Notes: generated by a model from the sequence alone, not told the origin. A stretch of 64,000 bases of DNA from Fimenecus sp963590415 (GCA_963590415.1 CAVAPB010000002.1:40949-104948); one strand, 5' to 3'. Positions 42,184 to 51,715 are shown, counted from the first letter of the stretch. Numbers and translations are program-made.

Positions 42184-45100
42184 GAGAAAAGATATAAACA
42201 AAATTCTTGTAATCGGCTCGGGTCCCATCGTTATCGGACAGGCTGCCGAGTTCGACTATGCGGGCACGCAGGCTTGCCTTGCGCTTAAAGAAGAGGGCTA
42301 CGAGGTTATCCTCTGCAACTCAAATCCCGCAACAATTATGACCGACCCCGCAATCGCAGACAAGGTCTATATGGAGCCGCTTACTCTCGAATATATCGCA
42401 AAAATCGTCCGTAAAGAGCGCCCCGACGCTATCTTGCCCGGTATCGGCGGTCAGACGGGTCTTAACCTTGCCATGCAGCTTGAAGAAAAAGGCGTGCTTC
42501 GTGAGTGCAATGTCGAACTGCTCGGCACAAAGAGCGAAAGCATTAAAAGAGCCGAGGACAGAGAGCTTTTCAAGGAACTTTGCCTTGATATAGGCGAGCC
42601 TATACTTCCCTCTGAAATTGCAAACACAGAGGAAGAGGGCTTCAAAGTTGCGGAAGAAATCGGCTATCCCGTAGTTTTGCGCCCTGCATTTACTCTCGGC
42701 GGAACGGGCGGCGGCTTTGCCGAAAACAGAGAGGAATTTGCGGAGCTTATCAAAAATGCGCTCACACTTTCCCCCGTTCATCAGGTCCTTATTGAAAAGA
42801 GCGTAAAGGGTTATAAAGAAATCGAATACGAGGTTATCCGTGACTCTGCGGACACCGCAATCACTGTTTGTAATATGGAAAATATCGACCCCGTCGGCAT
42901 ACACACGGGCGACTCAATTGTCGTTTGCCCCTCGCAGACGCTTACGAACAAGGAATACCATATGCTGCGTGACAGCGCACTAAAAATAATAAGAGCGTTG
43001 AAAATCGAGGGCGGCTGCAATGTTCAGTTTGCGCTTGACCCGAAATCGTTCCAATATTATCTTATTGAGGTAAACCCGAGAGTTTCCCGTTCTTCGGCTC
43101 TCGCTTCAAAGGCAAGCGGTTATCCGATTGCAAGGGTTTCGGCTAAAATCAGCGTAGGTCTGCGCCTTGACGAAATTCATCTTGCAAATACACTCGCATC
43201 CTTTGAGCCGACGCTTGACTATGTTGTTACAAAAATGCCCCGCTTCCCGTTTGACAAATTTGCGGACGCAAACAATTCCTTAAGCACACAGATGAAAGCT
43301 ACGGGCGAGGTTATGAGCGTTGGCAGAACGATTGAGGAAAGCCTGTTAAAAGCAGTTCGTTCGCTTGAAATCGGCGCATATCATCTTCACATAGCAAAGT
43401 TTGACGAAAGCTCCACGGAGGAGTTGTGCGAATACATCAAAATCGGTACTGACGACAGGATTTTTGCTATTGCAGAGCTCCTGAGAAGAAATATATCGGT
43501 TGACGAATTAAATTTGCTTACAAAAATCGACCTTTTATTCCTGCGAAAATTCAGAAATATTATTGAAATTGAAAGGGAATTAAAGGCTGACAAAGAAAGT
43601 ATTGACTATCTTAAATATGCAAAGAAAAACGGATTTTCCGATATTGAAATTGCTTATCTTTGGAATAAAACTCCGAGAGAAATTTTTGAAATGCGTAAGA
43701 AAAACGGCATAATGCCGACTTATAAGATGATAGACACCTGCGCTTCGGAGTTTAAGAGCTATGTGCCCTATTTCTACTCAACCTATGAAGACGAAAACGA
43801 ATCCGTTGTATCTGACCGTAAAAAGATAATTGTTCTCGGTTCCGGACCAATTCGTATCGGTCAGGGCGTTGAATTCGACTACTCTACCGTTCATGCCGTT
43901 AAAACCATCAAAGAGGCGGGCTATGAGGCTATTATCATAAACAACAACCCCGAAACTGTTTCAACCGACTATACCACCTCCGATAAGCTCTATTTTGAGC
44001 CCTTGTGTGTTGAGGATGTAATGAACATCATAACCCTTGAAAATGCCGATGGCGTTGTTGTTTCTCTCGGCGGTCAGACTGCTGTAAACCTTGCTGAGCC
44101 GCTCAACGAATACGGCGTTAAGCTTATCGGAACGGACTGTGCCGCAATAGAAAAGGCTGAAAACAGAGATTCGTTTGAAAAACTGCTTGTTGAACTCGGT
44201 ATTCCACAGCCCAAGGGTTGTGCAGTTACAAATATTGAGGACGGTATCCGTGCCGCAGAGGAAATCGGATATCCGGTGCTTGTGCGCCCGTCATTTGTTC
44301 TCGGCGGCAGAGCAATGCAGATAGTCGCAAAGGAAGCTGACCTCCGCCATTACCTTAAAACGGCTGTTGAAATTGATGTGGACAAGCCCGTATTGGTTGA
44401 CAAATATATCAAGGGCAAGGAACTTGAGGTTGACGCAATCTGCGACGGACGGGATGTGTTCATTCCCGGAATTATGGAGCTTGTCGAAAGAACGGGCGTT
44501 CATTCCGGCGACTCCATGAGCGTATATCCGACCTTCAGCGTATCAAACAAAGTTAAGGGCACAATCCTTGACTACGCAAAGAAATTAGGCTTGGGAATAG
44601 GAATTGTCGGACTTTATAACATTCAGTTTATTGTTGATGAAAACGAAGATGTATATATAATCGAAGTAAATCCCCGTTCGTCAAGAACAGTTCCGTTCCT
44701 TTCAAAATCCACTGGTTATTCGCTTGCCGACATCGCGACATATGCAATTCTCGGCGTAAGCTTAAAAGAACAGGGTATTTTCAATCTCTATCCTGAGGAG
44801 AAAAAGCGTTGGTATGTCAAATCCCCCGCCTTTTCGTTCTCAAAGCTCCGCGGTATGGACGCATATCTCTCCCCCGAAATGAAATCAACGGGCGAGGCTA
44901 TCGGTTACGATGATAAGCTTCACAGAGCTATGTATAAGTCGCTTATCGCTTCCGGACTTAAGCTTCAGAACTACGGTACGGTTATCGTTACTCTTGCCGA
45001 TGAGGACAAGGAAGAGGCTCTTCCGCTTGTTAAACGCTTCTACGATATGGGCTTTAATATTGAAGCAACCATAGGTACGGCAGATTTCTTAAAGGCTCAC

Positions 45101-45355
45101 GGTATCAGGACAAGAGTTCGCAGAAAATTGAGTGAGGGCAGCACGGAAATCCTTGAAGCTATCAGAGCGGGATATGTAAGCTATGTTATCAACACAAGAG
45201 CTATACTTTCGGGCATACACTATGAGGACGGCGTTGCGATAAGAAACTGTGCCGTTGAAAACGGAGTTACCACCTTTACTTCGCTTGATACTGTAAAGGT
45301 TCTGCTTGATGTGCTTGAAGAGATAACAATGGGTATTTCAACTATCGACTCTTAA
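42176..45355 (+). CDS. carB: Carbamoyl-phosphate synthase large subunit
   Basis: Builds carbamoyl phosphate from bicarbonate, ammonia and two ATP for pyrimidines and arginine. At 1059 residues it is full length with two homologous ATP-grasp halves: VIGSGPIVIGQAAEFDYAG at about 12-30 and IVLGSGPIRIGQGVEFDYS near 555, and the C-terminal MGS-like regulatory domain in the last 130 residues (TIGTADFLKAHGIRTR). It ends the purF-pyrG-carAB run and is followed by a terminator. Confidence 0.97.
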   Translation: MPKRKDINKILVIGSGPIVIGQAAEFDYAGTQACLALKEEGYEVILCNSNPATIMTDPAIADKVYMEPLTLEYIAKIVRKERPDAILPGIGGQTGLNLAMQLEEKGVLRECNVELLGTKSESIKRAEDRELFKELCLDIGEPILPSEIANTEEEGFKVAEEIGYPVVLRPAFTLGGTGGGFAENREEFAELIKNALTLSPVHQVLIEKSVKGYKEIEYEVIRDSADTAITVCNMENIDPVGIHTGDSIVVCPSQTLTNKEYHMLRDSALKIIRALKIEGGCNVQFALDPKSFQYYLIEVNPRVSRSSALASKASGYPIARVSAKISVGLRLDEIHLANTLASFEPTLDYVVTKMPRFPFDKFADANNSLSTQMKATGEVMSVGRTIEESLLKAVRSLEIGAYHLHIAKFDESSTEELCEYIKIGTDDRIFAIAELLRRNISVDELNLLTKIDLLFLRKFRNIIEIERELKADKESIDYLKYAKKNGFSDIEIAYLWNKTPREIFEMRKKNGIMPTYKMIDTCASEFKSYVPYFYSTYEDENESVVSDRKKIIVLGSGPIRIGQGVEFDYSTVHAVKTIKEAGYEAIIINNNPETVSTDYTTSDKLYFEPLCVEDVMNIITLENADGVVVSLGGQTAVNLAEPLNEYGVKLIGTDCAAIEKAENRDSFEKLLVELGIPQPKGCAVTNIEDGIRAAEEIGYPVLVRPSFVLGGRAMQIVAKEADLRHYLKTAVEIDVDKPVLVDKYIKGKELEVDAICDGRDVFIPGIMELVERTGVHSGDSMSVYPTFSVSNKVKGTILDYAKKLGLGIGIVGLYNIQFIVDENEDVYIIEVNPRSSRTVPFLSKSTGYSLADIATYAILGVSLKEQGIFNLYPEEKKRWYVKSPAFSFSKLRGMDAYLSPEMKSTGEAIGYDDKLHRAMYKSLIASGLKLQNYGTVIVTLADEDKEEALPLVKRFYDMGFNIEATIGTADFLKAHGIRTRVRRKLSEGSTEILEAIRAGYVSYVINTRAILSGIHYEDGVAIRNCAVENGVTTFTSLDTVKVLLDVLEEITMGISTIDS

Positions 45356-45393
45356 TTCGTACGCAAGATACTAAAATTTAATTAAACATACTG

Positions 45394-45443
45394 AAAAGCG
45401 ACTGCGTTCAAACCGTAAGGTTATAAAAATGCTGTCGCTTTTT
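45394..45443 (+). terminator. Terminator of carB
   Basis: AAAAGCGAC pairs with GTCGCTTTTT, with an inner AACC/GGTT helix. Confidence 0.75.
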
Positions 45444-45489
45444 GCTGTGTAATTCGCTTTTGAAAAAAATTACTACTCTTCTTACGGCA

Positions 45490-45520
45490 CAAAAAAGGCG
45501 CTATCTTACGATAACGCCTT
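45490..45520 (-). terminator. Terminator of the minus-strand SDR genes
   Basis: On the minus strand AAGGCGTTATC, GTAA loop, GATAGCGCCTT, then TTTTG. Confidence 0.85.
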
Positions 45521-45540
45521 AATTATTGTGTCAAGTAAAA

Positions 45541-46566
45541 TTATTCGCCCTTCATATCAAGGAGCTTAACTTTACCGTCGAAAGCAGCCTGAGAAACCTT
45601 GATGGAGTCTGTGATAGCAGCTTTGATATCGTCCTCTTCCACGCCCAATTCAAGGCAATATTTCTTGTCAATGAAGAGGTTGTAGTCCATAATATCGGGA
45701 AGCTGCATCGGATCCATGCCCGACTCAATACCTCTCTTCTTATAGTCCTTAACAATCTTGCCCATACCCATTCTCATCATCCAGGGAGCAACCGTAACGA
45801 CCTTTCTTCCGTGCATTCCTCTTGCATCAAATACGATAGCGAGGAACTCGGGCCATGTCATATTATACATTCCTATCGGAAGAGCCTCAAAGCCGGTCTT
45901 GCCAGCCTTGTTTTCAGCAGCACCTGCGATAACCTGACCTACCTGACGGCAAGTAAGCATAGCGGTTCCGCCCTTAGGATACATTGTGAAAGGCCATTTG
46001 TCCATAAATTCAATCTGCTCGATAAGAACAGTCCAAACGGGCTTTCTGCCGGGCTGTGTGCCGAAAATGTAAGGAAGCTCAAGAACGCAAGCCGAGAAAT
46101 TTTCATCGCAAGCGTCTTCGCAGACCTTTTCCTGAATCATTCTTGACTTCATATATGGGTTTCTCTCTTCAAGCTTCATTTCAGGTCTTATCTTGTTAAG
46201 ATATGAGAAGTAAGAGCCGAGAACAACAGCCCTCTTTACGCCTGCCTTTTTGCAGAGCGGGAAAATTCTCTCAAGCGGAGCAATGTTGAACTTGTAATAG
46301 TAATCCATTACAGGATGCGGGAACTCAACTCTCTCGTCAACACCCGCAGCAAAGATGAAAACATCGGAACCCTCAAGCATCTTTTCGATTTCTTCGTCCG
46401 ACTTTTTGTTAATGTCGCCGAAAACGATTTCCATTTCCTTGGGGATAGGTGCGCCCTCCGGAAGAGGCGGAAGCGCAACGCTTGTTACCTGGTGGCCTCT
46501 TTTAATAAGAGTGGTTGCAGCTTCGCAACCGAGAAGACCTGTGCCACCGATCATAAATACTTTCAT
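45541..46566 (-). CDS. NAD-dependent epimerase/dehydratase (extended SDR)
   Basis: Extended SDR of 341 residues. The nucleotide loop FMIGGTGLLGCEA is at about 4-16. The active-site region is altered: SYFSYLNKIRP occupies the place of the S...YxxxK motif and a clear Y-x3-K pair is not evident, so it may be a divergent reductase or an NmrA-like binder. ACGTCGVDE-type atypical loops aside, the fold length is normal. GGAGG precedes the ATG. It follows the second SDR gene by 45 nt on the same strand; the two probably form one operon acting on one pathway, whose substrate is unknown. Confidence 0.8.
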   Translation of the reverse strand: MKVFMIGGTGLLGCEAATTLIKRGHQVTSVALPPLPEGAPIPKEMEIVFGDINKKSDEEIEKMLEGSDVFIFAAGVDERVEFPHPVMDYYYKFNIAPLERIFPLCKKAGVKRAVVLGSYFSYLNKIRPEMKLEERNPYMKSRMIQEKVCEDACDENFSACVLELPYIFGTQPGRKPVWTVLIEQIEFMDKWPFTMYPKGGTAMLTCRQVGQVIAGAAENKAGKTGFEALPIGMYNMTWPEFLAIVFDARGMHGRKVVTVAPWMMRMGMGKIVKDYKKRGIESGMDPMQLPDIMDYNLFIDKKYCLELGVEEDDIKAAITDSIKVSQAAFDGKVKLLDMKGE

Positions 46567-46611
46567 AGTGGACCTCCAATATGTTTTACGGGCAATGCCC
46601 GATAGTTTAAC

Positions 46612-47445
46612 TTAATCTTTGAATACGGGATCAAAAAGCGGAAGCTTTGAAGCCTTCATAACGGCGGAGAAAAGTCTGCCGCCCTGAACAGGCATAATTC
46701 TTCCGAAATAGTTCATAAACGCAGCGTCGAAGCCGTGAACTCCGAGCGGGCGCTTGAACTTAATATCTCTCATAATCATATTTACCATTTTATCACAAGG
46801 TGTGCTTACAGCATTAAGCATCTTTGTTCCCTTGTCGTCGGTAGCGCTCTGGTCTCTGAAAATGTCTGTCTTTGTAAATCCGGGGCAAACAATTCCGACA
46901 TAGCACTTACCTCTGAGTTCTTCTCTGAGAGCCTCGGAAAGCGATTTCAAAGCAGCCTTGGAAGCCGAATAAACAGAAGTACCTGCAAGAGTCATAAGAG
47001 CCGCAGATGAGTCAACATTGATGATAGCGGGTGCAGAAGACTCGAGAAGCAACGGAAGAAGAGCATGAATGGAATAAACCGCCGAATAGAAGTTAATATC
47101 CATTGCCTTCTTTATGTAGTCAATCGAGTAATTCTGAAATCTGTCAAACTTAGGAAGAATTCCGGCATTGTTGATAAGAACATCGGGATGAATGTTGTTA
47201 TCTTTAAGATAGTCAACAAAATCAAGCCAATTCTGCTCAACGGAAACGTCGAAAAGCTGATACGAGAACTTGTCCGCATAGTTGCCGAGCTCCTCAACAA
47301 CCTTTTTCATTTTTTCTTCGCTTCTTGCAATACCGATTACAGTACAACCGTGTTCTTTGATAAGACGCTCTGCAACGCCTTTACCCATACCGCCCGAAGC
47401 ACCTGTGATGATAACGGTTTTGTTATTCATCCAATTAGTGTTCAT
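46612..47445 (-). CDS. SDR family NAD(P)-dependent oxidoreductase (classical)
   Basis: Classical short-chain dehydrogenase, 277 residues. The cofactor loop TGASGGMGKG is near residues 15-24, NNAGILP near 91-97, a catalytic Ser in NVDSSAALM and the catalytic pair YSASK near 159-163. PGFTKTDIFRD is the usual loop after the active site. I start at 47445, 7 nt after GGAG; a GTG at 47451 sits too close. It is the first gene of the pair with the extended SDR. The substrate cannot be told from sequence; ketone, steroid or sugar substrates are all possible. Confidence 0.9.
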   Translation of the reverse strand: MNTNWMNNKTVIITGASGGMGKGVAERLIKEHGCTVIGIARSEEKMKKVVEELGNYADKFSYQLFDVSVEQNWLDFVDYLKDNNIHPDVLINNAGILPKFDRFQNYSIDYIKKAMDINFYSAVYSIHALLPLLLESSAPAIINVDSSAALMTLAGTSVYSASKAALKSLSEALREELRGKCYVGIVCPGFTKTDIFRDQSATDDKGTKMLNAVSTPCDKMVNMIMRDIKFKRPLGVHGFDAAFMNYFGRIMPVQGGRLFSAVMKASKLPLFDPVFKD

Positions 47446-47479
47446 AAGCACACTCCTTCAACTTTATTGTATCTTATAT

Positions 47480-47507
47480 ATTATACATCAAACTAATATT
47501 TTTTCAA
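47480..47507 (-). promoter_or_regulatory. Promoter of the SDR pair
   Basis: On the minus strand TTGAAA (47507-47502), 16 bp, TATAAT (47485-47480). Confidence 0.75.
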
Positions 47508-47549
47508 TAGAATAACCGAATTTTGTTAAAATTTCGTCAAAAAAAGTTA

Positions 47550-47577
47550 TTGCAAAAATCTTTATTTATGTTATACT
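47550..47577 (+). promoter_or_regulatory. Promoter of the pheST T-box transcript
   Basis: TTGCAA (47550-47555), 16 bp, TATACT (47572-47577). Confidence 0.7.
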
Positions 47578-47589
47578 ATAGTAACAAAC

Positions 47590-47842
47590 AGAACAAATCC
47601 GAAAAACGCTGTGAAAAAGTCAGTAAATCTGCCGATTTTAAGAATTTAAGAGAGAGCTTGCACAAGCTGGGAACAAGCTTATTCCGACGACAGATTGAAA
47701 TTTCACTTTGGAGCGGTGCGACTGAACCATACAGTAGGTCGCAACGGCAGCCTCCGTTACGGGCAAGGGAGTGTTTGCTCTTTCCAATCGGGTGGTTTAC
47801 GGTATTTTCTCCGTCCCAATTTGGGGCGGAGCTTTTGTTTTG
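47590..47842 (+). ncRNA. T-box leader, Phe-specific
   Basis: Untranslated leader of pheST that senses uncharged tRNA-Phe. The T-box core is a variant GGGTGGTTTACGG at 47790-47802; its TGGT would pair with the ACCA end of tRNA-Phe. A TTC codon at 47702-47704 sits in a suitable specifier position (GAAATTTCACTTTGG). Stem III is TGCGAC/GTCGCA, then the AACGG/CCGTT hairpin, then the terminator at 47809-47842. Uncharged tRNA-Phe should favour the antiterminator and turn pheST on. Confidence 0.85.
47809..47842 (+). terminator. T-box regulated terminator before pheS
   Basis: CTCCGTCCC and GGGGCGGAG with an AATTT loop, then CTTTTGTTTTG. Confidence 0.9.
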
Positions 47843-47878
47843 TTAAATATATTTCACAATATTGAAAGGAAGAGAAAA

Positions 47879-48898
47879 ATGAAAGAACAACTCAGCAAAA
47901 TTCATGAGTCTGCCAAAGCCGAATTAGCCGAGCTTTCAAGTATTCAGGAGCTTGAAAATTTCAGAGTACAGGTTCTCGGTAAAAAAGGTAAATTGACAGC
48001 CATTCTCAAGCAGATGGGCACACTTTCCGCAGAGGAAAGACCGAAAATCGGTCAGCTTGCCAACGAAGTAAGGCAGAGCATTGAAGAAATGCTCAAGGAA
48101 AAGACTGTTCAGTTAAAGGAAAAAGAGCTTGAGGCAAAGCTCTCTGCCGAGACCATTGATGTCACCCTCCCCGGCGACATCACGCCGATAGGTCACAAAC
48201 ATCCGCTTTCAATCGTTCTTGACGAGGTTAAGGACATATTTATCGGTATGGGCTTCCAAATTGCTACAGGTCCCGAGGTTGAGTGGGATTATTACAACTT
48301 TGAAGCGCTCAATCTTCCGCCCGATCACCCTGCAAGAGACACGCAGGACACATTCTACATTACGGAAAAGATGCTTTTGAGAACACAGACCTCCCCTGTT
48401 CAGATCCGTGTTATGGAAAAGCAGAAGCCGCCTATCAGGGTTATCGCTCCGGGCAGAGTTTACCGTTCGGACGCTGTTGACGCAACTCACTCCCCCTACT
48501 TTCACCAAATTGAGGGACTTGTCGTAGACGAAGGTATTACAATGGGCGACTTAAAGGGCAATCTTATGCAGTTTGCAAAGCGCTTATACGGCGAAAATAC
48601 CGAAATCCGTTTAAGGCCTCACCACTTCCCGTTCACAGAACCGTCCTGCGAAATGGATGTCACCTGCTTCAAATGCGGCGGCAAGGGCTGTCCTATGTGT
48701 AAGGGCGAGGGTTGGGTTGAAATCCTCGGCGGCGGTATGGTTCATCCGAAGGTTCTCCAGAACGGCGGCGTTGACTCGGAAAAATATTCGGGCTACGCTT
48801 TCGGTATCGGTCTTGAAAGACTTACAATGTTCAGATTTAATATTGACGATATGCGTTTGCTGTTTGAAAACGATATGCGTTTCTTAGGTCAGTTTTAA
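47879..48898 (+). CDS. pheS: Phenylalanyl-tRNA synthetase alpha subunit
   Basis: Catalytic subunit of the heterotetrameric PheRS, 339 residues from the ATG at 47879 (GGAAG about 9 nt upstream; the open frame further 5' is the T-box leader). An N-terminal coiled-coil tRNA arm spans about 1-80. The class II motifs are present: motif 1 near HPLSIVLDEVKDIFIGMGF, motif 2 near RVIAPGRVYRSDAVDATHSPYF, motif 3 GIGLERLTMFRF. A Cys-rich insert CFKCGGKGCPMCKGEGW, probably zinc-binding, is common in Firmicutes. pheT starts 12 nt later. Confidence 0.96.
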   Translation: MKEQLSKIHESAKAELAELSSIQELENFRVQVLGKKGKLTAILKQMGTLSAEERPKIGQLANEVRQSIEEMLKEKTVQLKEKELEAKLSAETIDVTLPGDITPIGHKHPLSIVLDEVKDIFIGMGFQIATGPEVEWDYYNFEALNLPPDHPARDTQDTFYITEKMLLRTQTSPVQIRVMEKQKPPIRVIAPGRVYRSDAVDATHSPYFHQIEGLVVDEGITMGDLKGNLMQFAKRLYGENTEIRLRPHHFPFTEPSCEMDVTCFKCGGKGCPMCKGEGWVEILGGGMVHPKVLQNGGVDSEKYSGYAFGIGLERLTMFRFNIDDMRLLFENDMRFLGQF

Positions 48899-48910
48899 GG
48901 AGGCGTCGAA

Positions 48911-51292
48911 ATGAATTTATCAAAAAAATGGATGAGCGATTATGTTACTCTCAATGTCAGCGACCAACAGTTTGCGGACGATATGACGATTTCGGGTTCA
49001 AAGGTAGAATGCTTTGAAACAGAGGGTAAGGATATAAAGAATGTTATCGTGGGCAGAGTTGAATCACTCGAAAAGCATCCCGATTCAGACCACCTTTGGG
49101 TATGTCAAATAAATGTCGGCGCACCCGAAAACCTTCAGATAGTTACAGGCGCACAGAACCTTAAAGAGGGCGATTATGTCCCTGTTGCCATGGACGACAG
49201 CTATGTTGCGGGCGGTCAGCACATCAAAAAAGGCAAGCTTCGCGGCGTTGAGTCGAATGGTATGCTCTGCTCCCTCGGCGAGCTCGGTCTTACCGCTCAT
49301 GATTTCCCGTATGCCGTTGAGGACGGAATATTTGTTCTGGGCGATGACTGTGATTTAACTCTCGGTAAGGATATTCACGAGGCTATCGGTCTTGACGATG
49401 TTGTCACAGAATTTGAAATCACTTCAAACAGAGCTGACTGTCTTTCAATCGTCGGACTTGCAAGGGAAGCTGCCGCAACCTTTGACGCAGAACTCAAGGT
49501 TCCCGTCCCCGAAGTTAAGAACACTCACGGCGATGTAAACGACTTCCTTTCGGTTGAAATCAAGGAGCCGTCACTCTGTTACAGATATGCCGGCGCAGTT
49601 GTCGAAAATGTCAGAATAAAGCCCTCTCCGAGATGGATGAGAGAAAGACTTCGTGCCTGCGGCGTCCGTCCCATCAACAACATTGTTGACATTACAAACT
49701 ATGTAATGCTTGAATTCGGTCAGCCTATGCACGCATTTGACCTCAGATACCTTGACGGACACAAGGTAATTGTCCGCAGAGCCGAAAACGGCGAAAAGAT
49801 TACCACACTTGACGGCGTTGAAAGAGAGCTTAACCCCGAAATGCTTGTCATTGCGGACGAAAATAAGCCCGTTGCCGTTGCAGGCGTAATGGGCGGCGAA
49901 TATTCGGGAATTATGGACGATACGACAACGATTGTATTTGAGTCGGCTATGTTTAACGGCGTTTCGGTAAGGCGTACGGCAAAGGCTCTCGGAATGAGAA
50001 CCGAGGCTTCCGCAAGATACGAAAAAGAGCTTGACGCAACAGGCTGTCTGCGTTCTCTCACCCGTGCTTTACAGTTAGTTGAAATGCTTGACGCAGGCGA
50101 TGTTGTCGGCGGTGTTGTTGACTGCGACCACAGCGACAAAACTCCTGTTACTCTCCCCTTCAAGCCCGAATGGGTAAACAGCTTTATCGGAATCAACCTC
50201 TCGGCAGACGAACAGAAGAAAATTCTTGAAAAAATCGGCTTTGAAATTAAGGATGGTATGATTATTTCTCCGTCGTTCAGAAACGATATTGAGCATCAGG
50301 CGGATATTTCCGAGGAAATCGCAAGATTTTACGGCTATGACAAAATTCCCGACAGAGCTCTTTCGGGCGTTGCAGACGGCAGATACACCGACGAGCAGAT
50401 GCTTGAAAAGAAGGTTAATGAAACCATGCTTGCCGCAGGATATTCCGAGGTATGCACATACACCTTCATAAGCCCCAAAGAATTTGATAAAATTATGCTT
50501 CCCGAGGACAGCGAGCTTCGCAACTGCGTTGTTATTTCCAACCCCTTGGGCGAGGATACCTCAGTTATGAGAACAACGGCAATTCCGTCAATCCTCCAGG
50601 TTCTTTCAAAGAACTATAATAATCGTAATGACAAAGCCGCTGTTTACGAGATAGGACCCGTTTACAAGTCAAACGGCACAGAAGAATTACCCGACGAGCC
50701 GTCGCTTGTCACAATCGGTCTCTACGGCGAAAATGTTGATTTCTTCAACATCAAGGGCGTTGTTGAAACGGTTATGAATGCTGTCGGAATAAAAGAATAT
50801 GAAATCGAGAGACTTTCGGACAATCCCGTATTCCACCCCGGCAGAGCCGCAAAAATCAGCGTAAACGGCAAGGAATTGGCTATATTCGGCGAAGTTCATC
50901 CGAGCGTCAGAAACAATTATTCAATCGGCACACGCTGCTATGTCGCACAGATTTCAATGGATGTTCTGTTTGAAAACAGGCTTGTCGAAAAGGTTTATAC
51001 ACCGTTGCCCAAGTTCCCCGCTCTTACAAGAGACCTTGCTTTTGTATGCGAGAAGAACATTCCCGTTGTATCGCTTGAAAAGGTTATTTCCTCTGCGATA
51101 GGCAAAACTCTTGAAAGCATCGCTTTGTTCGATGTTTATGAGGGCAGTCAGGTTGAAAAAGGTATGAAGAGCGTTGCGTTCAGCCTGAAGCTTCGCTCGG
51201 GTGAAAGAACACTTACCGACGAGGATGCGGACAGCGCGGTAAACAAGGCTGTCAAGGCGCTTGAAAAAATCGGTATCAAGCTCAGAAGCTGA
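48911..51292 (+). CDS. pheT: Phenylalanyl-tRNA synthetase beta subunit
   Basis: Editing and structural subunit of PheRS, 793 residues, full length. The N-terminal EMAP/OB tRNA-binding domain (VGRVESLEKHPDSDHLWVCQ at about 38-57) is followed by the B3/B4 editing domain, the B5 domain, the class II-like core and the C-terminal FDX-ACB domain (TPLPKFPALTRDLAFVC). AAGGAGG precedes the ATG. It is cotranscribed with pheS under T-box control and closed by a terminator. Confidence 0.96.
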   Translation: MNLSKKWMSDYVTLNVSDQQFADDMTISGSKVECFETEGKDIKNVIVGRVESLEKHPDSDHLWVCQINVGAPENLQIVTGAQNLKEGDYVPVAMDDSYVAGGQHIKKGKLRGVESNGMLCSLGELGLTAHDFPYAVEDGIFVLGDDCDLTLGKDIHEAIGLDDVVTEFEITSNRADCLSIVGLAREAAATFDAELKVPVPEVKNTHGDVNDFLSVEIKEPSLCYRYAGAVVENVRIKPSPRWMRERLRACGVRPINNIVDITNYVMLEFGQPMHAFDLRYLDGHKVIVRRAENGEKITTLDGVERELNPEMLVIADENKPVAVAGVMGGEYSGIMDDTTTIVFESAMFNGVSVRRTAKALGMRTEASARYEKELDATGCLRSLTRALQLVEMLDAGDVVGGVVDCDHSDKTPVTLPFKPEWVNSFIGINLSADEQKKILEKIGFEIKDGMIISPSFRNDIEHQADISEEIARFYGYDKIPDRALSGVADGRYTDEQMLEKKVNETMLAAGYSEVCTYTFISPKEFDKIMLPEDSELRNCVVISNPLGEDTSVMRTTAIPSILQVLSKNYNNRNDKAAVYEIGPVYKSNGTEELPDEPSLVTIGLYGENVDFFNIKGVVETVMNAVGIKEYEIERLSDNPVFHPGRAAKISVNGKELAIFGEVHPSVRNNYSIGTRCYVAQISMDVLFENRLVEKVYTPLPKFPALTRDLAFVCEKNIPVVSLEKVISSAIGKTLESIALFDVYEGSQVEKGMKSVAFSLKLRSGERTLTDEDADSAVNKAVKALEKIGIKLRS

Positions 51293-51317
51293 TAAACGGT
51301 TAATCGAATATTTTATC

Positions 51318-51349
51318 AATGTACCCTCTTTTATGAGGGTACATTTTTA
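51318..51349 (+). terminator. Terminator of pheT
   Basis: AATGTACCCTC, TTTTAT loop, GAGGGTACATT, then TTT. Confidence 0.9.
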
Positions 51350-51400
51350 TGCGGGAAGCAGTGCAGGGATTGGTTTTTGCGGTTGTTAGGATAAACAACC

Positions 51401-51426
51401 CGTAGGGACAGCCCTTGCGGCTGTCC
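51401..51426 (+). repeat. 26-bp palindromic repeat, left copy
   Basis: CGTAGGGACAGCCCTTGCGG continuing CTGTCC. It contains its own hairpin GGACAGCC/GGCTGTCC and is an exact inverted match to 52081-52106. Confidence 0.85.
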
Positions 51427-51473
51427 GTTAATAAATATGAACTTCTCAGATAATTTAATATTTACATTGTCAG

Positions 51474-51500
51474 CGTAGGGCGAGGACTTGCTCTCTCCGC
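51474..51500 (+). repeat. Second repeat family, copy 1
   Basis: Begins CGTAGGGCGAGGACTTGCTC. A diverged inverted copy is at 51647-51673. Confidence 0.6.
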
Positions 51501-51526
51501 TAATAAACATCAAATTTTCGTTATCT

Positions 51527-51582
51527 CTCCCTCAGTCATTTTTCAAAATTGAAAAATGCCAGCTCCCTCGTCAGAGGGAGCC
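51527..51582 (+). repeat. CCCTCAGTCA repeat family, copy 1
   Basis: Opens TCCCTCAGTCATTTTTCA and ends in the hairpin GCTCCCTCGTCAGAGGGAGC. Copy 2 in the same orientation lies at 52023-52070 and a related inverted copy at 51943-51995. Confidence 0.7.
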
Positions 51583-51646
51583 TTTGTTTGTCCTAAATTT
51601 TCAAATTTACATAAGCCAAAAACTATTATAAAAACGCTGATTTTTT

Positions 51647-51673
51647 CGGCGGGAGCAAGCCCCCGCCCTACCG
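51647..51673 (-). repeat. Second repeat family, copy 2 (inverted)
   Basis: Its complement begins CGGTAGGGCGGGGGCTTGCT, a diverged match to 51474-51500. Confidence 0.55.
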
Positions 51674-51685
51674 ATTGGCAACGCA

Positions 51686-51715
51686 CAACCCGTAGGGGGC
51701 GACCTGCGGCTGTCC
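51686..51715 (+). repeat. Diverged copy of the CGTAGGG palindrome
   Basis: CAACCCGTAGGGGGCGACCT then GCGGCTGTCC; same ends as 51399-51426 with changes in the middle, in the same orientation. Confidence 0.6.
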
